Positions 46,001-58,743 of a stretch of 64,000 nucleotides of DNA are shown in pieces. The stretch spans positions 2,232,001-2,296,000 of the forward strand of contig JAGTJL010000009.1 of assembly GCA_020746875.1 (NCBI GenBank), written 5' to 3'. The notes under the pieces were generated by a model. That model was not told the DNA's origin and searched no databases. It saw only the letters and a program-made list of their open reading frames with translations. Source of the stretch: Rhexocercosporidium sp. MPI-PUGE-AT-0058 (lineage: Eukaryota; Ascomycota; Leotiomycetes; Helotiales). How positions within the stretch are numbered: position 1 is the first letter of the stretch; each line of letters starts with the position of its first letter. The position numbers were made by a program, and so were the translations under genes.

Positions 46001-49000
46001 CGCCCCCTTCCTTGACTCGGCTGGACTCAAGGATGCGATGCGATTGATGCATCATCGTTGCTCTTCATGCACGAAAGAAAACAGCATCATGCATTCATGG
46101 AAATGGCTGGCATGCTCCGAACTTTTGGCCACCACATGCTTCATACGAAATAATGCCGAGTACATTTGTTATACAGTACACGTATTATGTTGGGGCTTCG
46201 CAGCCCAGCGAGCCCAGAGATCCACACTGTTGACCGCAAACAGGACCTGGATGAGTGAGGCTATGAAAGGAAAAAGATTTGCCTCCTGGGCATCGAAGTC
46301 TTCATTCATTGGTGTCTAGAGAACAAAGAAGCCCTGCAGCGTGGACGATCTTTTCCATCTGAAATCCTTCTCCTTTCTGGTCTTCGGATGATGCCTCTCC
46401 CTGCCACTGCAGCTGAACAGATCCAGTCCAGTCCCAGCTGGCGTGGTCTGGTGTTGTGTTGTGGATTTCGAGCTTTTCTCTCCCACTCTAGCTTCGGCAT
46501 CTGCGTGTGCAAGTCTTGTCTGGTCTGGTCTTCTGAAGCTGGTGGCTGAGGGGGAGGCGTTAAGAGGCTGGGGGACTTTTGACAGGGCCCTCGCTAAGCC
46601 CAGGCTGGTCTGGCGGGATTGCGCCAGCACTCCTAACTGGTAAGCGAGAGATTTTCAGGGACCTCGACGGCGCTGTGATAGGCTGTGGGCCACTCCGTTT
46701 TGAAACATCAAGTCATTCTGGACGCTGCAAATGTGGGCCTACTGCTTCATCTTTACTGCCACATCACTCTTCACTCATCATCACCAGTGAGTGACCACTG
46801 ACTGTGCAGAACCAGTCACCAGCTTACTTTGGACTTCTCACGAGATGAACCACCTGGATCAAATCAAATCACATCAAATGAAATCCCGTGCTGTCATTAA
46901 AAGTCACAAGCCTGACAAATGATCTTCGCATGCTGTTGTTGTTGAGAGGAAAGCCTGGAGGTCCGACTGGTACTAAATATCCAGAAAGCTGGGGAACCAG
47001 ACGAGCAACAATCTCATTCGTCAACACCTAATTTCAATCAGATTCATCTCCCTCAAGTCCATCTCAATCTCCCTCTCTTGCCGCGGCATAACAACCAAAA
47101 CTCATCAAACTCGTAATCATCTTGAGCTTCAAAGCTGTGGCTGAGCATGAACCCGGAGACGACCGATCAATCGTGCGAAGAAACAACCGAGATTCCAGCC
47201 CGCGTAGATTTTCAGCAGCGGCCATCCCGACCCCAGCGCTTGTACTTACTCCATGAAAGAAAGCCAAGTCACGATCTACCTCCGCGGCTCTTACAACTCT
47301 CCCTGTCATCTACCTACCCCCGAACCACCACATCCAGAATACCTTTGTCCCATCAAACGCACCCGCAGCCGCCTCCCAAATTACCGTACTGTACGAACCT
47401 ATTTCCAGACGCGCGTAAGGCAAGCAGCGAGACGCCGGTCCGACCAACCAGAAAGATGGCGGTTACCTGCTTTCCGCGGCTCCGCGGCTCAGCAATGAAT
47501 GGGGGGTGAGTTTGGGCAAGCGCTCTGCTCGACCACTGGGGACGGGTTCTATTTCTGGCCTCCAACCCACTGCGAAGAATACGCTGAAACAGACCCGAGA
47601 TTTCGGGTTTATTAATATCTAAACACCCGCCTGGTGTTCATTTCAAGAAGCGCTCGTGGGATCTGTTGGGTGCGTATGCTGTGGTGTCATTTCGTTTCGA
47701 GATTGAATGGGATTGTTTAGGTTCATGCACGCTTTGTTGGATGTCTTGCATATCATCTTGAGGTGGACTCTCAGCCTTGTTCTTTGTTCCATTTCTTTCT
47801 TGGATTTTGAATACTTACTTGTTGGTATGAGCTTCCAACATTGATCGGGATATTTCCGAGCCGCACTGCCTGCCTGCATACACGCATCGATCGGAAATAT
47901 TCACGATCACACCCATCCAAAGTGTCGGGAACCAACACTTCCGAGCTAGGCATCAGTCCTGAAAGCTTCATTTTCAACGTCAAAATGTCTTTTATTTGTT
48001 TCCTGTTGGAATGCAACGTTGGAGGTATTTCGATAAAGGCGGAGGTTCATCCTACCCGTTGACTCGGGATACCTTCAAGCCTGCCATTGCATTGTTTCAG
48101 AGTCTCCAAAGAATATCGCGACGATCTGTCATGTTCTCCAAATACCTTTGAGTTTATTATTGTTTGTTGTATTTCTATTTATTCTTCATTTCATACGAAC
48201 ACGAACGCAAGCTCCAGGTATTTTCATTTCCATGGGGTTGCATTCTGCTTATTTTTGCACCGAGTTCTAAATATGACGCAACGTTGCATCCGCATATACT
48301 TTCCATAAGTATCCATCATGGTATCACCAACTCTACTTTCGCCACATTCGCGATTTTTCCCCTTGAGTACTGCTACTCCCGAAAGGTTAATCGTGAGCGA
48401 GTTTCAATTCTTGAATCGCTCGTCGTTTTGATTATACTGCCTCGTTTGAGAAGCTAAAAGTTACCCGAGTCGTCATCAAGAGGTTTACTCCTAGAGGACA
48501 ATTCAAAAGTGTATTTAATTGACAACGAGTCATTATGTGGCTTCTTCGCCATTCATCTCATCCATCGATCGCATCTTCGCCATGGTGCACCTCCTGCCAT
48601 CCGATATCGCATCGTAAGCTGAATGAAGTCGGACGGTTTCAAACACCCAAATCCTCGTTCAGCAGAATGATCATGCACACCGCACCTTTCACCAACAAAT
48701 AGAGAACACGAAATAGATTATGCGACTATCAAAGACGATCAAATTTCTTTCATAATTATTTGATGATCTTCGCTCAAAAGCAATAGAGAATGCATTCAAA
48801 ATGAAATCTGGTTTGCAGGGACAAATATGGGAAATGCCCTCCAAAGCTCTCATTGACAATACCATTCGCTTCCAAACCAACCCAGAAGGCATTTCTGGAA
48901 GTACTAAACGCAATCTTTGACAGCCGTCTCCTTTTGTACTCACAAATATTTCAGCCTTACCTAGATTTCCAGCACAGATTCATTCTTTAGACTTCAAAGC

Positions 49001-49327
49001 CATCACCAACTATTACCCATCCACATTTCAGCCCCCCAATCTCTTCCAATCCCCTTTCAAGAAGAGGCTTTCCACCCCGAAAAAGCACGCACCAATCAAT
49101 CCACCCCTCTCAACCCGCTTTGACAAGCCTAGCGCGCCCATCGCCCAATCAAAGAGTCTCGCTTCAGCAAAAATCAAGCACCTTTCAGCCGCAGCTAGCT
49201 GTCGATCATTTAAACAAGGCTATGGTACGATGCGAACCCCATTTTCCATCCGTCCTTCAAGGTCACTAGGGCATCTCCAGACTTTAACGTGACTTGGTGT
49301 GGTTTGGTCCACGCCAATTGAGCGAGT
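43065..49327. other. 6.2 kb region without a convincing gene, rich in simple repeats
   Basis: This is the upstream DNA of the cyclin gene and of the divergent CorA-like gene. Minus-strand frames of 122-250 codons at 43154-45133 overlap one another and are Ser/Pro/Leu-rich, which fits a pyrimidine-rich leader rather than proteins. There are several short tandem repeats between 44.3 and 45.5 kb. From 45.5 to 49.3 kb I see only short frames. Confidence 0.5.
44425..45464. repeat. Cluster of short tandem repeats
   Basis: Separate tracts are GTCGAG units (44425-44446), TGGATC/TGGATA units (45065-45100), a 10-bp CAAGGCGAGG unit (45111-45144), CTCTGTC units (45230-45274) and TCAA units (45442-45464). 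Five unrelated units within 1 kb mark a slippage-prone region upstream of the cyclin gene. Confidence 0.85.
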
Positions 49328-51311
49328 ATGACTCCAAGCATTTTACGATTCGGCAAGTCAGGGATCATGAAGACAGCGAATCCGGTGTACGACTTTTTCC
49401 GTCCTGAACTCAGGGATGAGTCGTATGCGATTGGGGACGTGTACTCGACCGAGGAAGTCATAAAGGCGCAGGAGCAGTGGGATATCCTATCGTTAGTGAC
49501 CACCCCCTCAATATTCATCATATATAACTAATACTCAGATTTGTCTAGTAATCCAGAGCAGACAAAATATCCGTACCTCGAGCACGTGAAGTTGCTGTCG
49601 GGTACATGGCCACATCTGCGTCTCCTGGCTGATTTCATGGAAGTCAGCACGACGCCGCTGCGCTGGAAAGATCTCAGTACGAGTCATCCTACGCCCGGAG
49701 CTGATCTCGATCCTGAGGAAAAGAAGAAGAGGACCAGGGATAGAGATGAGAGGGCGAGTAGGACGAATGTCACGGTGTTGAGGTACTTGGCGTCAGGGGA
49801 GGTGAAAGAGACACCGTGCAAGAAGACTGCTGAGTTGGTAGCTGTTCTCGATGAAGGGAATACGGAGGAGAAGAAAAAGGAAGGAGAAAGTGAAGATGAA
49901 GGCGTGAGTGGTGGTGGAGGTGCACTCGACGAGTGCAAATTGAGGTTGTATGTCGTGGAAGACCTCTCACGAGATGTAATCGAAGCCTTGGGCTCAAAAC
50001 TCGACATCGAGCCCGCATTCTTCAGAGAACATATCGTCGATTACGCTTGGTGTAATATCCGCGATCGATGGCAAGATCCTCCGAATCTGAGAGTTGCGGA
50101 GGGACATCGGCGGTGGGTTCAGGTGCGGTATGTCACGGCGAGGTATTACAAGACTGCGAAGGAGTTTAAGGAGGGTGTGAAGGAGGCGGAGAAGTTTAAT
50201 GTTCTGAGGAGGCCGGATGATGATGTAAATAATAAAGCGGTTTGGGATGATCGGGATGCCATTTCTGGCATTACGAGGAGTCGAGCGAGCTTCTGGTTGA
50301 AGAAGGGAGAGGATGGGAAGGAGGATGTTGGTACGTATTCTCTTACTTCGCTGACGGTTGTCCACGCTGTTCTCATTCCCCCATTCCCAAGAATCTGAAC
50401 TGACAACATTCTGCACAGGTGTTCTCCTCCTTGATCCTACCATCCAAAAAGGCACACCTCTCTGGTACGGCTACCGCAACTGGGAACCAACCCCTAGTAT
50501 CACAAAACCTGTCACACCCGGACCGCACCGCAAATCCTTCTTCGAAGATTTCATCTACTGGGCCAAGAAAACACCTTCATCACAAGTCATCAACCCCTCA
50601 CCTACTTCCACAGCCAACACTCACATGCCAATGCAAACGCTCCTCTACTTAATCTGCTCTGAATGGCTCACCATCAGCGACTACATCCGTACCCGTATTG
50701 GGATCATCGAATGGGAGATTTCAAACCCAGACCACTTCCTTAGCAAAGACTTCGGCATTGACGACGCCCTGAAGAAACTCCACGTCTGGCGCCGTCTCGT
50801 CCCTCTCTACCGCGAAATGCTCACCGATTCCCTGCAACGCGTCTTCCGCACCCCCGTCCACGATACCAGCACAACCGTAACCATCAACAACACCTCCACC
50901 CCTCTCTCACCACTCCCACCCTCCCTGGCACCAACAAGCACCCACCCCATCCAATCCGACTTCTCCCGCGCCCTCTCCTACATGGAAGAATACCAGCAGC
51001 GAATCGACCGCCTCACCTCCGTCGTCACAGCCATCATATCCATCGAAGACTCGCGGCGCTCGCAAGACGATAACCGCAACGTCGCGCGCCTGACCTGGCT
51101 AGCGACCTTCTTCATCCCGCTGAGCTATATCGCGAGTTTGTTCAGTATGCAGGAGGATCTGAGTACGCTTGGGAGAACCATGAGGGTTTATTTCGCGACG
51201 GCGGTGCCGGTTGCAGCGTTTGCTATGGGATTAGCTTGGGTGTTGACGTTGCCTTGGGTGCTGGGAATTGTGAGGGGTTTGCAGGGGAAGAAGGGTGCGA
51301 GGAAAGGGTGA
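49328..51311 (+). CDS. CorA-like metal ion transporter, fungal type
   Basis: Exons are 49328-49491, 49549-50330 and 50419-51311 (introns 57 and 88 nt), encoding 612 residues. The first acceptor is the second of two AGs (TCTAG, 49548); only it keeps the phase. An in-frame stop just upstream fixes the start. Most of the protein is a large soluble domain with an acidic insert (EEKKKEGESEDEG). Two C-terminal membrane helices follow, about residues 540-558 (TWLATFFIPLSYIASLFSM) and 572-592. The helix-1 end reads FSMQED where bacterial CorA has GMN. This GMN-less pattern is common in fungal CorA-like proteins that regulate or replace Mg2+ channels, so Mg2+ transport is likely by fold but not certain. 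Confidence 0.85.
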
Positions 51312-51870
51312 TGGGGATGAGAGGTGGATTGGGGAGAGGTGTATGATGAATTGTGTATTTGCATTGGTGCACTTAGATTGCGTATTTTGCTTGCTTATCT
51401 GCAGGAGCGCTGTAACATCACCGCGCATGGATGGATGGATGGCGTTCAGGAACCTGGCCGTTAATTGTACTTTCCTTTCTACCTGAGCATGGACGACTAT
51501 CCGTGTAAGGGGGGATCTAAAACACTCCCTAGTTGCTCATTACATCATCTCAAGTATAACTCACAAACGAATGTTTCCATTTCTTTCTTAGTAGGACCAG
51601 GTTTGCCAAGTCATGGTTAATTAGGGTTGTGAGATATATAATATTGATAAATTTGCTGGCTGGATGTAATCGGGGGTTCTTTGTTCAAGGGGGTATCGTA
51701 TCCATCACGTTCCATCCTCTCGTCTCCTCCCTAAGTGGCTAATGGCTGGGTAAATTAAATACAAAGAAAAGAATAACCATGCCTGCCTGCCCAAAACCCA
51801 TCTATTCCCCCTAATCCAAGGTACAAAATTGAAGAAAGTCGAATATCCACTTTACACACAGTTCACTCAC
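51312..51870. other. Convergent intergenic region
   Basis: This is the shared 3' flank of the CorA-like gene and the large coiled-coil gene. I see no gene. Confidence 0.6.
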
Positions 51871-54800
51871 TCATTCATCCTCGTCCCACCCCCCTTGCTC
51901 AATCAAAAACCTCACAATCCTATCTTTCACGCCCGTCAACTCCCTCCCCAACGCACTACTCCATAGCTCCTCCACACACCTAACCTTCTCCTTCAAATCA
52001 TCCGTCAACCTCACCTCCTCATCCTTCTCCACCTCCCTCAACTCAGCCTCCACTTCCTCCTCCCCCTCCCCCTGCGCAATCCTTTGCGTACGCATCAATC
52101 TACAATTCGCCAGCGTGACGCCGCTCTTAACCTCATGTAGCAAACACAACAGATTCGTCTGGCTCTCGATGAACTGATATGTGCTTTTCTCGCAGTGGCC
52201 GAGCAGACTGTAGAGATATTGCATAGGGAAGGAGTAGTAGCTTGGGTTCTCCTCGTATTCGGAAGCCGGGATCTGGATCGCGAAAGTCTCGTCGATGCGG
52301 CTGGGTATCTTGTCCGTGATACGACTCAGCGAAGGTGCAATGTCCCAGAAAGCAGAGAGTTGTACTTCCACTCCACGGACGACGTTCTCTTCGATGATGT
52401 CCATAAACTCCTCTGTGCGCTTCAGCACTTCTTGCTCAAATGCTAATTTTCGCTTAGAGGCGTCTTCAGCGAAGAATAGTTCCGCATTCTGGACTTTCTC
52501 CTCGTTGCCTGCTAGTCGGTAGGGTATGATGATCATGTCTCGATATCGGTTATTGCGATCGCTGAGGAGATCGAAGAGTTCCCTGTGTAGCTGCTCGCGC
52601 GCCTCGAAGATCCATTTTAGGAGCGTGAGTTTCTCGAGGAGTTCCGGCTGCTCGTCGCCTTCTTCTTGGGTGAGATTAGGTGACTGCTCTTGTGCGTCGA
52701 CGAAGAGCTTGGAGCGGAGTTGGGTGAAGAGCTCGGTGGCGCGATTGACGCGGTCCATGAGTAGGTCGTTGAGGGGGATCACGACTTGGGATTGGAAGAG
52801 CTCGAAGTCTACTTTGGAGGCTTCTTTGGTCTTTTCTTGCTCGGTTGCTAGGGCTGTGGCTTCGACTTTGGCGGCGTCTGCGTAGGACATGCTCCCCGAG
52901 CCGACTTCGCGCTGGATGTTTATTCGGAGAGATTCGCGACGTTTCTTCTTCTCGGCCGTTAGGTCATCTTGGATTTGGGTGCTGGTGGTCGTGAAGCGTT
53001 CTTTGGCGGCTTCAACTTCGGTGAAGTCACTTAGTACTCGCACCACCGTCCGGATAGAAGTCAGGTCTGGGTGGTTGTTGTTGACGGCTGGATGATGGCG
53101 GGGATAAGGAGGAGGTAGTGTTACAAGGCGGGAGACATCTAGGTGATTGGGATTCGGGGTCGTAGGTGCAGGTGAGAATGGTGCTGGAGACCTAGCCGAT
53201 ACCTCTTGGGGCTTCGAGGACGATGATCTATTGCTCGGCTCATGCCATCCCACCTTCTCTGGAGGGTATTCATTGGCCCCATACATCTTCTGCTCGCTAG
53301 GTTCAGACATGTCGATACCCTTGCCATTCTGGTTTGCCCCGGGGTCAGTGTTGTCGTATTGAAGTGATTCCCGGAGCTCTCGTGGCATTCCCATATACTT
53401 CGATTCTCGCTTCGAGCGTTCCAATCTCATTGATGGAGTACCGTTCGAGCCCTCCTGGCTGACTTCCCACCATCTACTTGAGGGGCGACCTCTTGAGTCC
53501 GAACCATCCGGTGCCTCACTCACGCTCATACTGGGGATGGGGGACAGAGAAGGCATGTAACCAGTCCACCAAGTCGATTCTGGTCGTCCAATTGCCGGGG
53601 ACGATGGAGTTGAGCCAGAAGACGGCTCAGGGGCGGTTTGCAGTTTAGGTGCGTCGTGCAAAGCTGCCATCAATGATCCTCTGTGAGATCTGTTTCCTAG
53701 AGGTCCAGGGGATCTTGGTCCCGTCGAAGACTCTGGTGTCCAGGCACTGGATCGCGAAACTGTAGATTCTCTCCTGGGTTTACTATACGGTCGGAACAGA
53801 TCGCGAGTCAGTTCTAGAATTTCAGAGCCCATGTCATCAATCGCAGAAGCATATCTTTCTCTCCGAAGACGAGATTCTGTTACGATGAACTCGGCAAAGA
53901 TTCGGACACGTTCTCCATCTGTTGCAGCAGCAGCTTCTTTTTGTGCAAATGCTTGATGCCTTTCTATCGCTGCACGCGAAAATTGCTCCGCGGGTGAAAT
54001 TTGCGATATCTGGCTGTGGTTCGATTGTCGTGATCCAGGCCGCGAAGGAACCAAGGGTGCGATGGTTGTACTGTCGTTGTTTGGTATATGCAGTATATGT
54101 GATACTGGCCGGTTTGGAGAACTCATAGTGAGTCTTGATTGCGGTGGAGGGGTAGGTAGTGCCTTTGGTGGTATTGCTGGAGACCCTTCGATGAAGGCTG
54201 ACTTGATCTGACCAGGGGAGAAAGGGGGGGTTGGAGCTTCAGGCCGACTGGAAGAAGGTGGGGGACGGGGGGTTGAGCCTCTAGATCCAGTTCCTGGGCC
54301 TCCTTGTACAGGAGTGTTGTGTTGCGAGTCAGCAGATCTTGGTGTTTCTACATGATGTGATCTTGCACTTCTTGGAGTTGACCTTGTAATTGTTGGTCTT
54401 CGAGTGAGTAGAGACTGTGGGAGAACAATATCTGAAGGCGTGATAGCCTCGGCCCAAGGGTTGTTGGAAGGCTCTTCTGTGGCAGCACTTCTTCTCGTCT
54501 TACTCTCAGTTCTCCTTTCACGGAGGGTTTTTTCTCCTCTCACAGCATGGGCTCTAGCCAAGCCTGATGAGCTCGACCCTGAATTGGATTCTGCAACAGT
54601 ACTCGAGCCAACACTTGATGTATCAATATGTAAGCCACGATTCGGAGATCTTCCCCTTAGAGAGATGTCTTCATCAACCCAACCCGCGGGAGTTGGAGGC
54701 ACAGGTCCTAAGGAGGACATCGGCCCTGGTCTCCTTGTTGGGGGAGAAACGACACGATCTGTTGATCGACTCATACTCTGTGACCTGGACGATGGCGGAG

Positions 54801-55701
54801 GAGGCCCAGGTGGGGGTGGGGGTAATGGCATTCCTGGTTCCCATCTTGATGTTGACGAACCCCGTGAGCGGGATGAAGACGGAGTACTTATAGCCCCAGT
54901 GGATGCAGCTCTACGAGAAGCTGGGGGTCGCGACTCAATAGGTTGTGAGCTATCCTCCTCTGACGATGGCGCTTCAATAGAGATGGGCACTGGCCGTCGT
55001 GCACCTGAGGCATGATCTCTATTGATCTCAGGAGATAATCTTGGGGCTTCCTGTTGTGACGACTGCGTAGACCTTCTGGAGAACGAAGATATTGAGAACA
55101 AGTGTGGTGTTCTATCACTAGATCCAGCACGTTGCCTGGTATTTGGAGGGGGGGGAAGGTGGGATTTGAGGTGGGTTCTGGAGATGATCGGTACTGATTT
55201 GCAGGAGAAAGTCGAGGTGCTGGTGACATTCCAGAAGAGGGTTCTTCACCAATTATCATTGACGTTCGTTGTGACCGTGGGGGGCTGTATGGCGGAGGAG
55301 GGGGTGGGGTAACTAAGGTAAGGGGAGCTAGTTAGCTTCTCCACAGCTGTATTTGGACAACACGGTAATCGACTGAATAAACATTTCTCGCAAAGAAAAA
55401 GACAATGCATACGTTCTACATCTTGAGGCCGTGCAGAAGAATGTCCCGAGGAGAAGTGAGTGCTGCTGTCTGGAGTGACGCTTGGTGAATTCGACCATTG
55501 CGCAGGGTTGTAAGCGGACGTCCTGACAGCACTGACTGGAGTGAACGACGACTGGTTGTACCCAAACGGAGCACTCAGAGACGTCGAGGATAAAGCCGAG
55601 CTGGGTGTCTGGTGGTGAGGCTGATGTTGAGGTAGGTTGAGTGAGGTCGTCAACGGATCTAGATTCAACCTTCGACGTGCTGCCTCTCGCAATGTCGCCA
55701 T
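51871..55701 (-). CDS. Large Ser/Pro-rich coiled-coil fungal protein
   Basis: The best model has exons 55413-55701, 55195-55312 and 51871-55135 (introns 100 and 59 nt), with all phases consistent and 1223 residues. Without the 59-nt intron the frame breaks at a run of eight C. The start is MATLREAARRRLNLDPL. The first 700 residues are disordered: Ser/Pro/Arg-rich, with PLPPPPPGPPPPSS and many RxxS sites. From about 840 it becomes helical and charged (AEKKKRRESLRINIQREV), with coiled coils and a folded-looking end (about 1050-1223). The PPPPPP stretches could bind profilin, SH3 or EVH1 domains. I cannot name the family; it looks like a conserved ascomycete scaffold. Confidence 0.75.
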
Positions 55702-58700
55702 GGTAAGTTATCCGTCTCGTCTCGTCTCGTCTCGTCTCTTGAAATAGCCACTCCTGAAGCCTATCCTATCCTGACCAGTCCTTTCCGTTCGTTCGGTTGC
55801 ACGCTCTACACCCAGCGGAGGGCTCTGAGCTTCGTCTGGCGGCGACGACTCTGGCCTGAACACATCTGGTCCCAAGAAGTATGAGAGAAGATTGAGGGCT
55901 CGTCGTTGAACAACGAAACGAGAACGACAACGACAAGCCAAAATGATGGAGGGGTTCCGGCCAGTTTAATGGCCTCCTTGAGCCCCCTGTCCCTTCTTCC
56001 CTCCCTCCGTGCTGCCATCGAGGAAGAAAAGAAATGCTGCCAGACGAGCAGGGGGCAACTAGTGCCATGCACAGACGGGGTTATCCATTTTTGGCACACC
56101 TGCTGATTGGCCCGACAGCGTGACATGTGGGTAGCCCTGCTTTGGCCGCCCAGCCCTCCTCCAATGAGGCGTCGGGATGGTGCGGTAGACGAACAACTGG
56201 GCGCTTATCACCACCTTGCGCCTTCATGCGAAAGATTGTGATGGGGTGAGAATGTGAGCCAGAGGTGAGAAGCGGGCAGCTATCACCTCCAGTCACTATC
56301 ACAACCGACTCACTACAGAACAAAATAAGCTTTTGACCAGTCGTCGAGCACACAGTCACGGGAGCCGGCACGGCAGGTGAGGCAGATATCTATATGTGGC
56401 AGCCAGCCACTCATCGGCTGTTTCTCACCCGGTACAGGCAGGCAGGCGACCTGCAGGAGGGAGGCTGGTCGATTGCCATTCTCTTCAAGGACCTGTGTCA
56501 TGTTGGTGGTACTCTGCAGTGCTCTTTGCATTGGCACCTTGAGTCAATGTACTACCGGCATGAAAGTGTAAATGACGGTACTCACGAATGGCCCTACTTG
56601 TACCTACTGCGGGGAAATGTGAGTTATCTCGTGATAGATATGTACCTTACGGGCTCAAACACGGGTAAGATCCGGAGACGAAAATAGATCCCGTTGGGTG
56701 TAACCTCGCCGTCCCATTAAAGTGGTTGGTGGCGGTCCTAAACTTCCTTTATCCTTCCAAAAAAAAAATGGAAAAAAAAGGGACGGCACAGCAACTATAT
56801 GTCTAAAGTTGGACCTTCGAGAGTCTCATTTCAAATCCTGAGATGGTGGCGTCCAACCTGGCATCTTGAAGTTGCCTCGAAAAATCTCCGATGTATGTTG
56901 GTGGAGTCTGCAGTAGGATGCTTCCCAGAATAGCCGTCCAATTCCAAGACACGCTTGCCGGATGAAGGTGTTGTTTGCTCGAGTTGTATGAATGAGACTG
57001 GGACTTCGAACCGTATGTAAATTGAATTGCCATAATAACATGAGGCTTTCGTGTTGAAGAAATGGAAAGGCTCGATTAAGTGAACGAAGCAGCATTGTTT
57101 GGTGCAACGTTTTTCAAAGCGCAATTGAAATAAGGACTTCCACGTTGGGAATTATGGGATCGTGGATATGCCTGTGCCATACTGGCTAATTTTCTAGGAT
57201 GAATAGATTTCCAAGCAAGAAACGTATTCGTAGCTAGGTAGAGAGGAAACCAGTATTTTATATTGTGGAGAAATTGTTGGAAGGTTAGAATAGATGTAGA
57301 GATAATTGTAACTTAACCCTTCTGAGTTGATCGTCAGGGGAAGCTTTTATCACTTTCTGGTAGCTTTTGGCCCGGACAATGGGAAGCTTCAACTTCTCTC
57401 GAACATAACTGCTGTACTGTAGAAGGTCTTTTGAAGCTGCTATTCTGCGAACATGCGGTCGCCGAATCGTTGCCAAATCCAACATTATGGAACGAAACCC
57501 ACCAAATGAAGACTACGACAGCAACAGGAAATATCCATACGATCATTCTTTGGACTAGATCGACAGAACCCTAGCACTTCCAAACAATACTTGCGAGATA
57601 AATATTCAAAGTCTTCACTAAGTGTTGAAGAGTGGACATGAGAAATGCCTCAGCAGCTTTGTGGATGAGAAACATACCAAATACTAGGGGCATTGATTTT
57701 GCGCGGAAATGATCCGTCGAGGAGACTGGGCAACGAGAAAAACTGCATTGGGACTGATGCAGTCCAGTGTAGACTATGGTAGGTAGCAAGTATAGATCTC
57801 CTACAGCTATCATTCAATAGTAGTGAAGCCATACGGCAGACGGCTTGGCAACAAGAGAGGTGAGTGTGTACACTCTAAAGAGCTTCAACGAATCCTCTAT
57901 GCTGATGGACGAATTGATCTGAAAATGGCAGTACTCGGGATGAATCAAGACATCATGATGAGTCTGTCATCCGACAAGGCTCTCTGTGCGGGTCAGACGG
58001 TACTGACAGGAAGAGAAGGCTGGAGGAAAGACTGTGTGGAATCTGAAAACCCGGCCAAGCCATTTGCCACCTGGCTTTCAAATATTCAAAAGTATGACAA
58101 ACAAGCAAGCTGAAGGACAGCCGGGAACTGCGAAGTAAACTCAGAAGAACAAGGAGAGAGAAAACAGAGAACATCCTTAAAAATTAACAGTAAAGCCCCC
58201 TACCATAAAGAATGAGGATTATTAAGAAGGCTGTGGTGAATGTGATGCCATTCACACCGCATGCCCGCCTTGTGAATCAACGAGGTGGAATTGCGGGCCC
58301 GCTCTCCTCCTCAACCCTCAAGTCTTGGCGCTGCGCATGCTGATGACTTCTAGCGCCGCTTGCCTTCGCAGCTCGTCGTCACAGCCAACCTTTCGCATTA
58401 AAAACCGCCCCAACCCGAATGATTATGCCTTGCCACAACCATTGAGACACTCAGTTCCTTCTCATCCTACTCACATCTGCTCACTCTTTCCTTCTAATAC
58501 TCTTTCTTTGTCTCTCTAATCGGTGCGGGGCTCCCCGTGAACGATTCCGTCATATCGAACAAGCGACTGACAACGACGACGACCACACTTCAACTCGAGA
58601 CAGAAGTACGGGCTGCGACTTCATATTTGGAGTGACCGTCCATCGTTCAGGGCTTCGGTCATCTACTGCGACCGTGATATCCGAACCACTTTCACCCTCG

Positions 58701-58743
58701 AATCCACCATCTACAATAGGCGCTCCTCAGCCCTGTCGCAAAC
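55702..58743. other. 3 kb divergent intergenic region
   Basis: This separates the large coiled-coil gene (minus) from the epsin gene (plus). A (GTCTC)n tract lies at 55713-55738 just upstream of the coiled-coil start. The last 300 bases before epsin are C/T-rich (for example 58440-58520), the usual look of a filamentous fungal transcription start. Open frames of up to 106 codons have no recognisable content. Confidence 0.5.
55713..55738 (-). repeat. CGTCT pentamer tract
   Basis: A five-base unit (TCTCG on the plus strand) is repeated about four to five times, immediately upstream of the start at 55701. It is therefore in the 5' leader. Confidence 0.85.
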
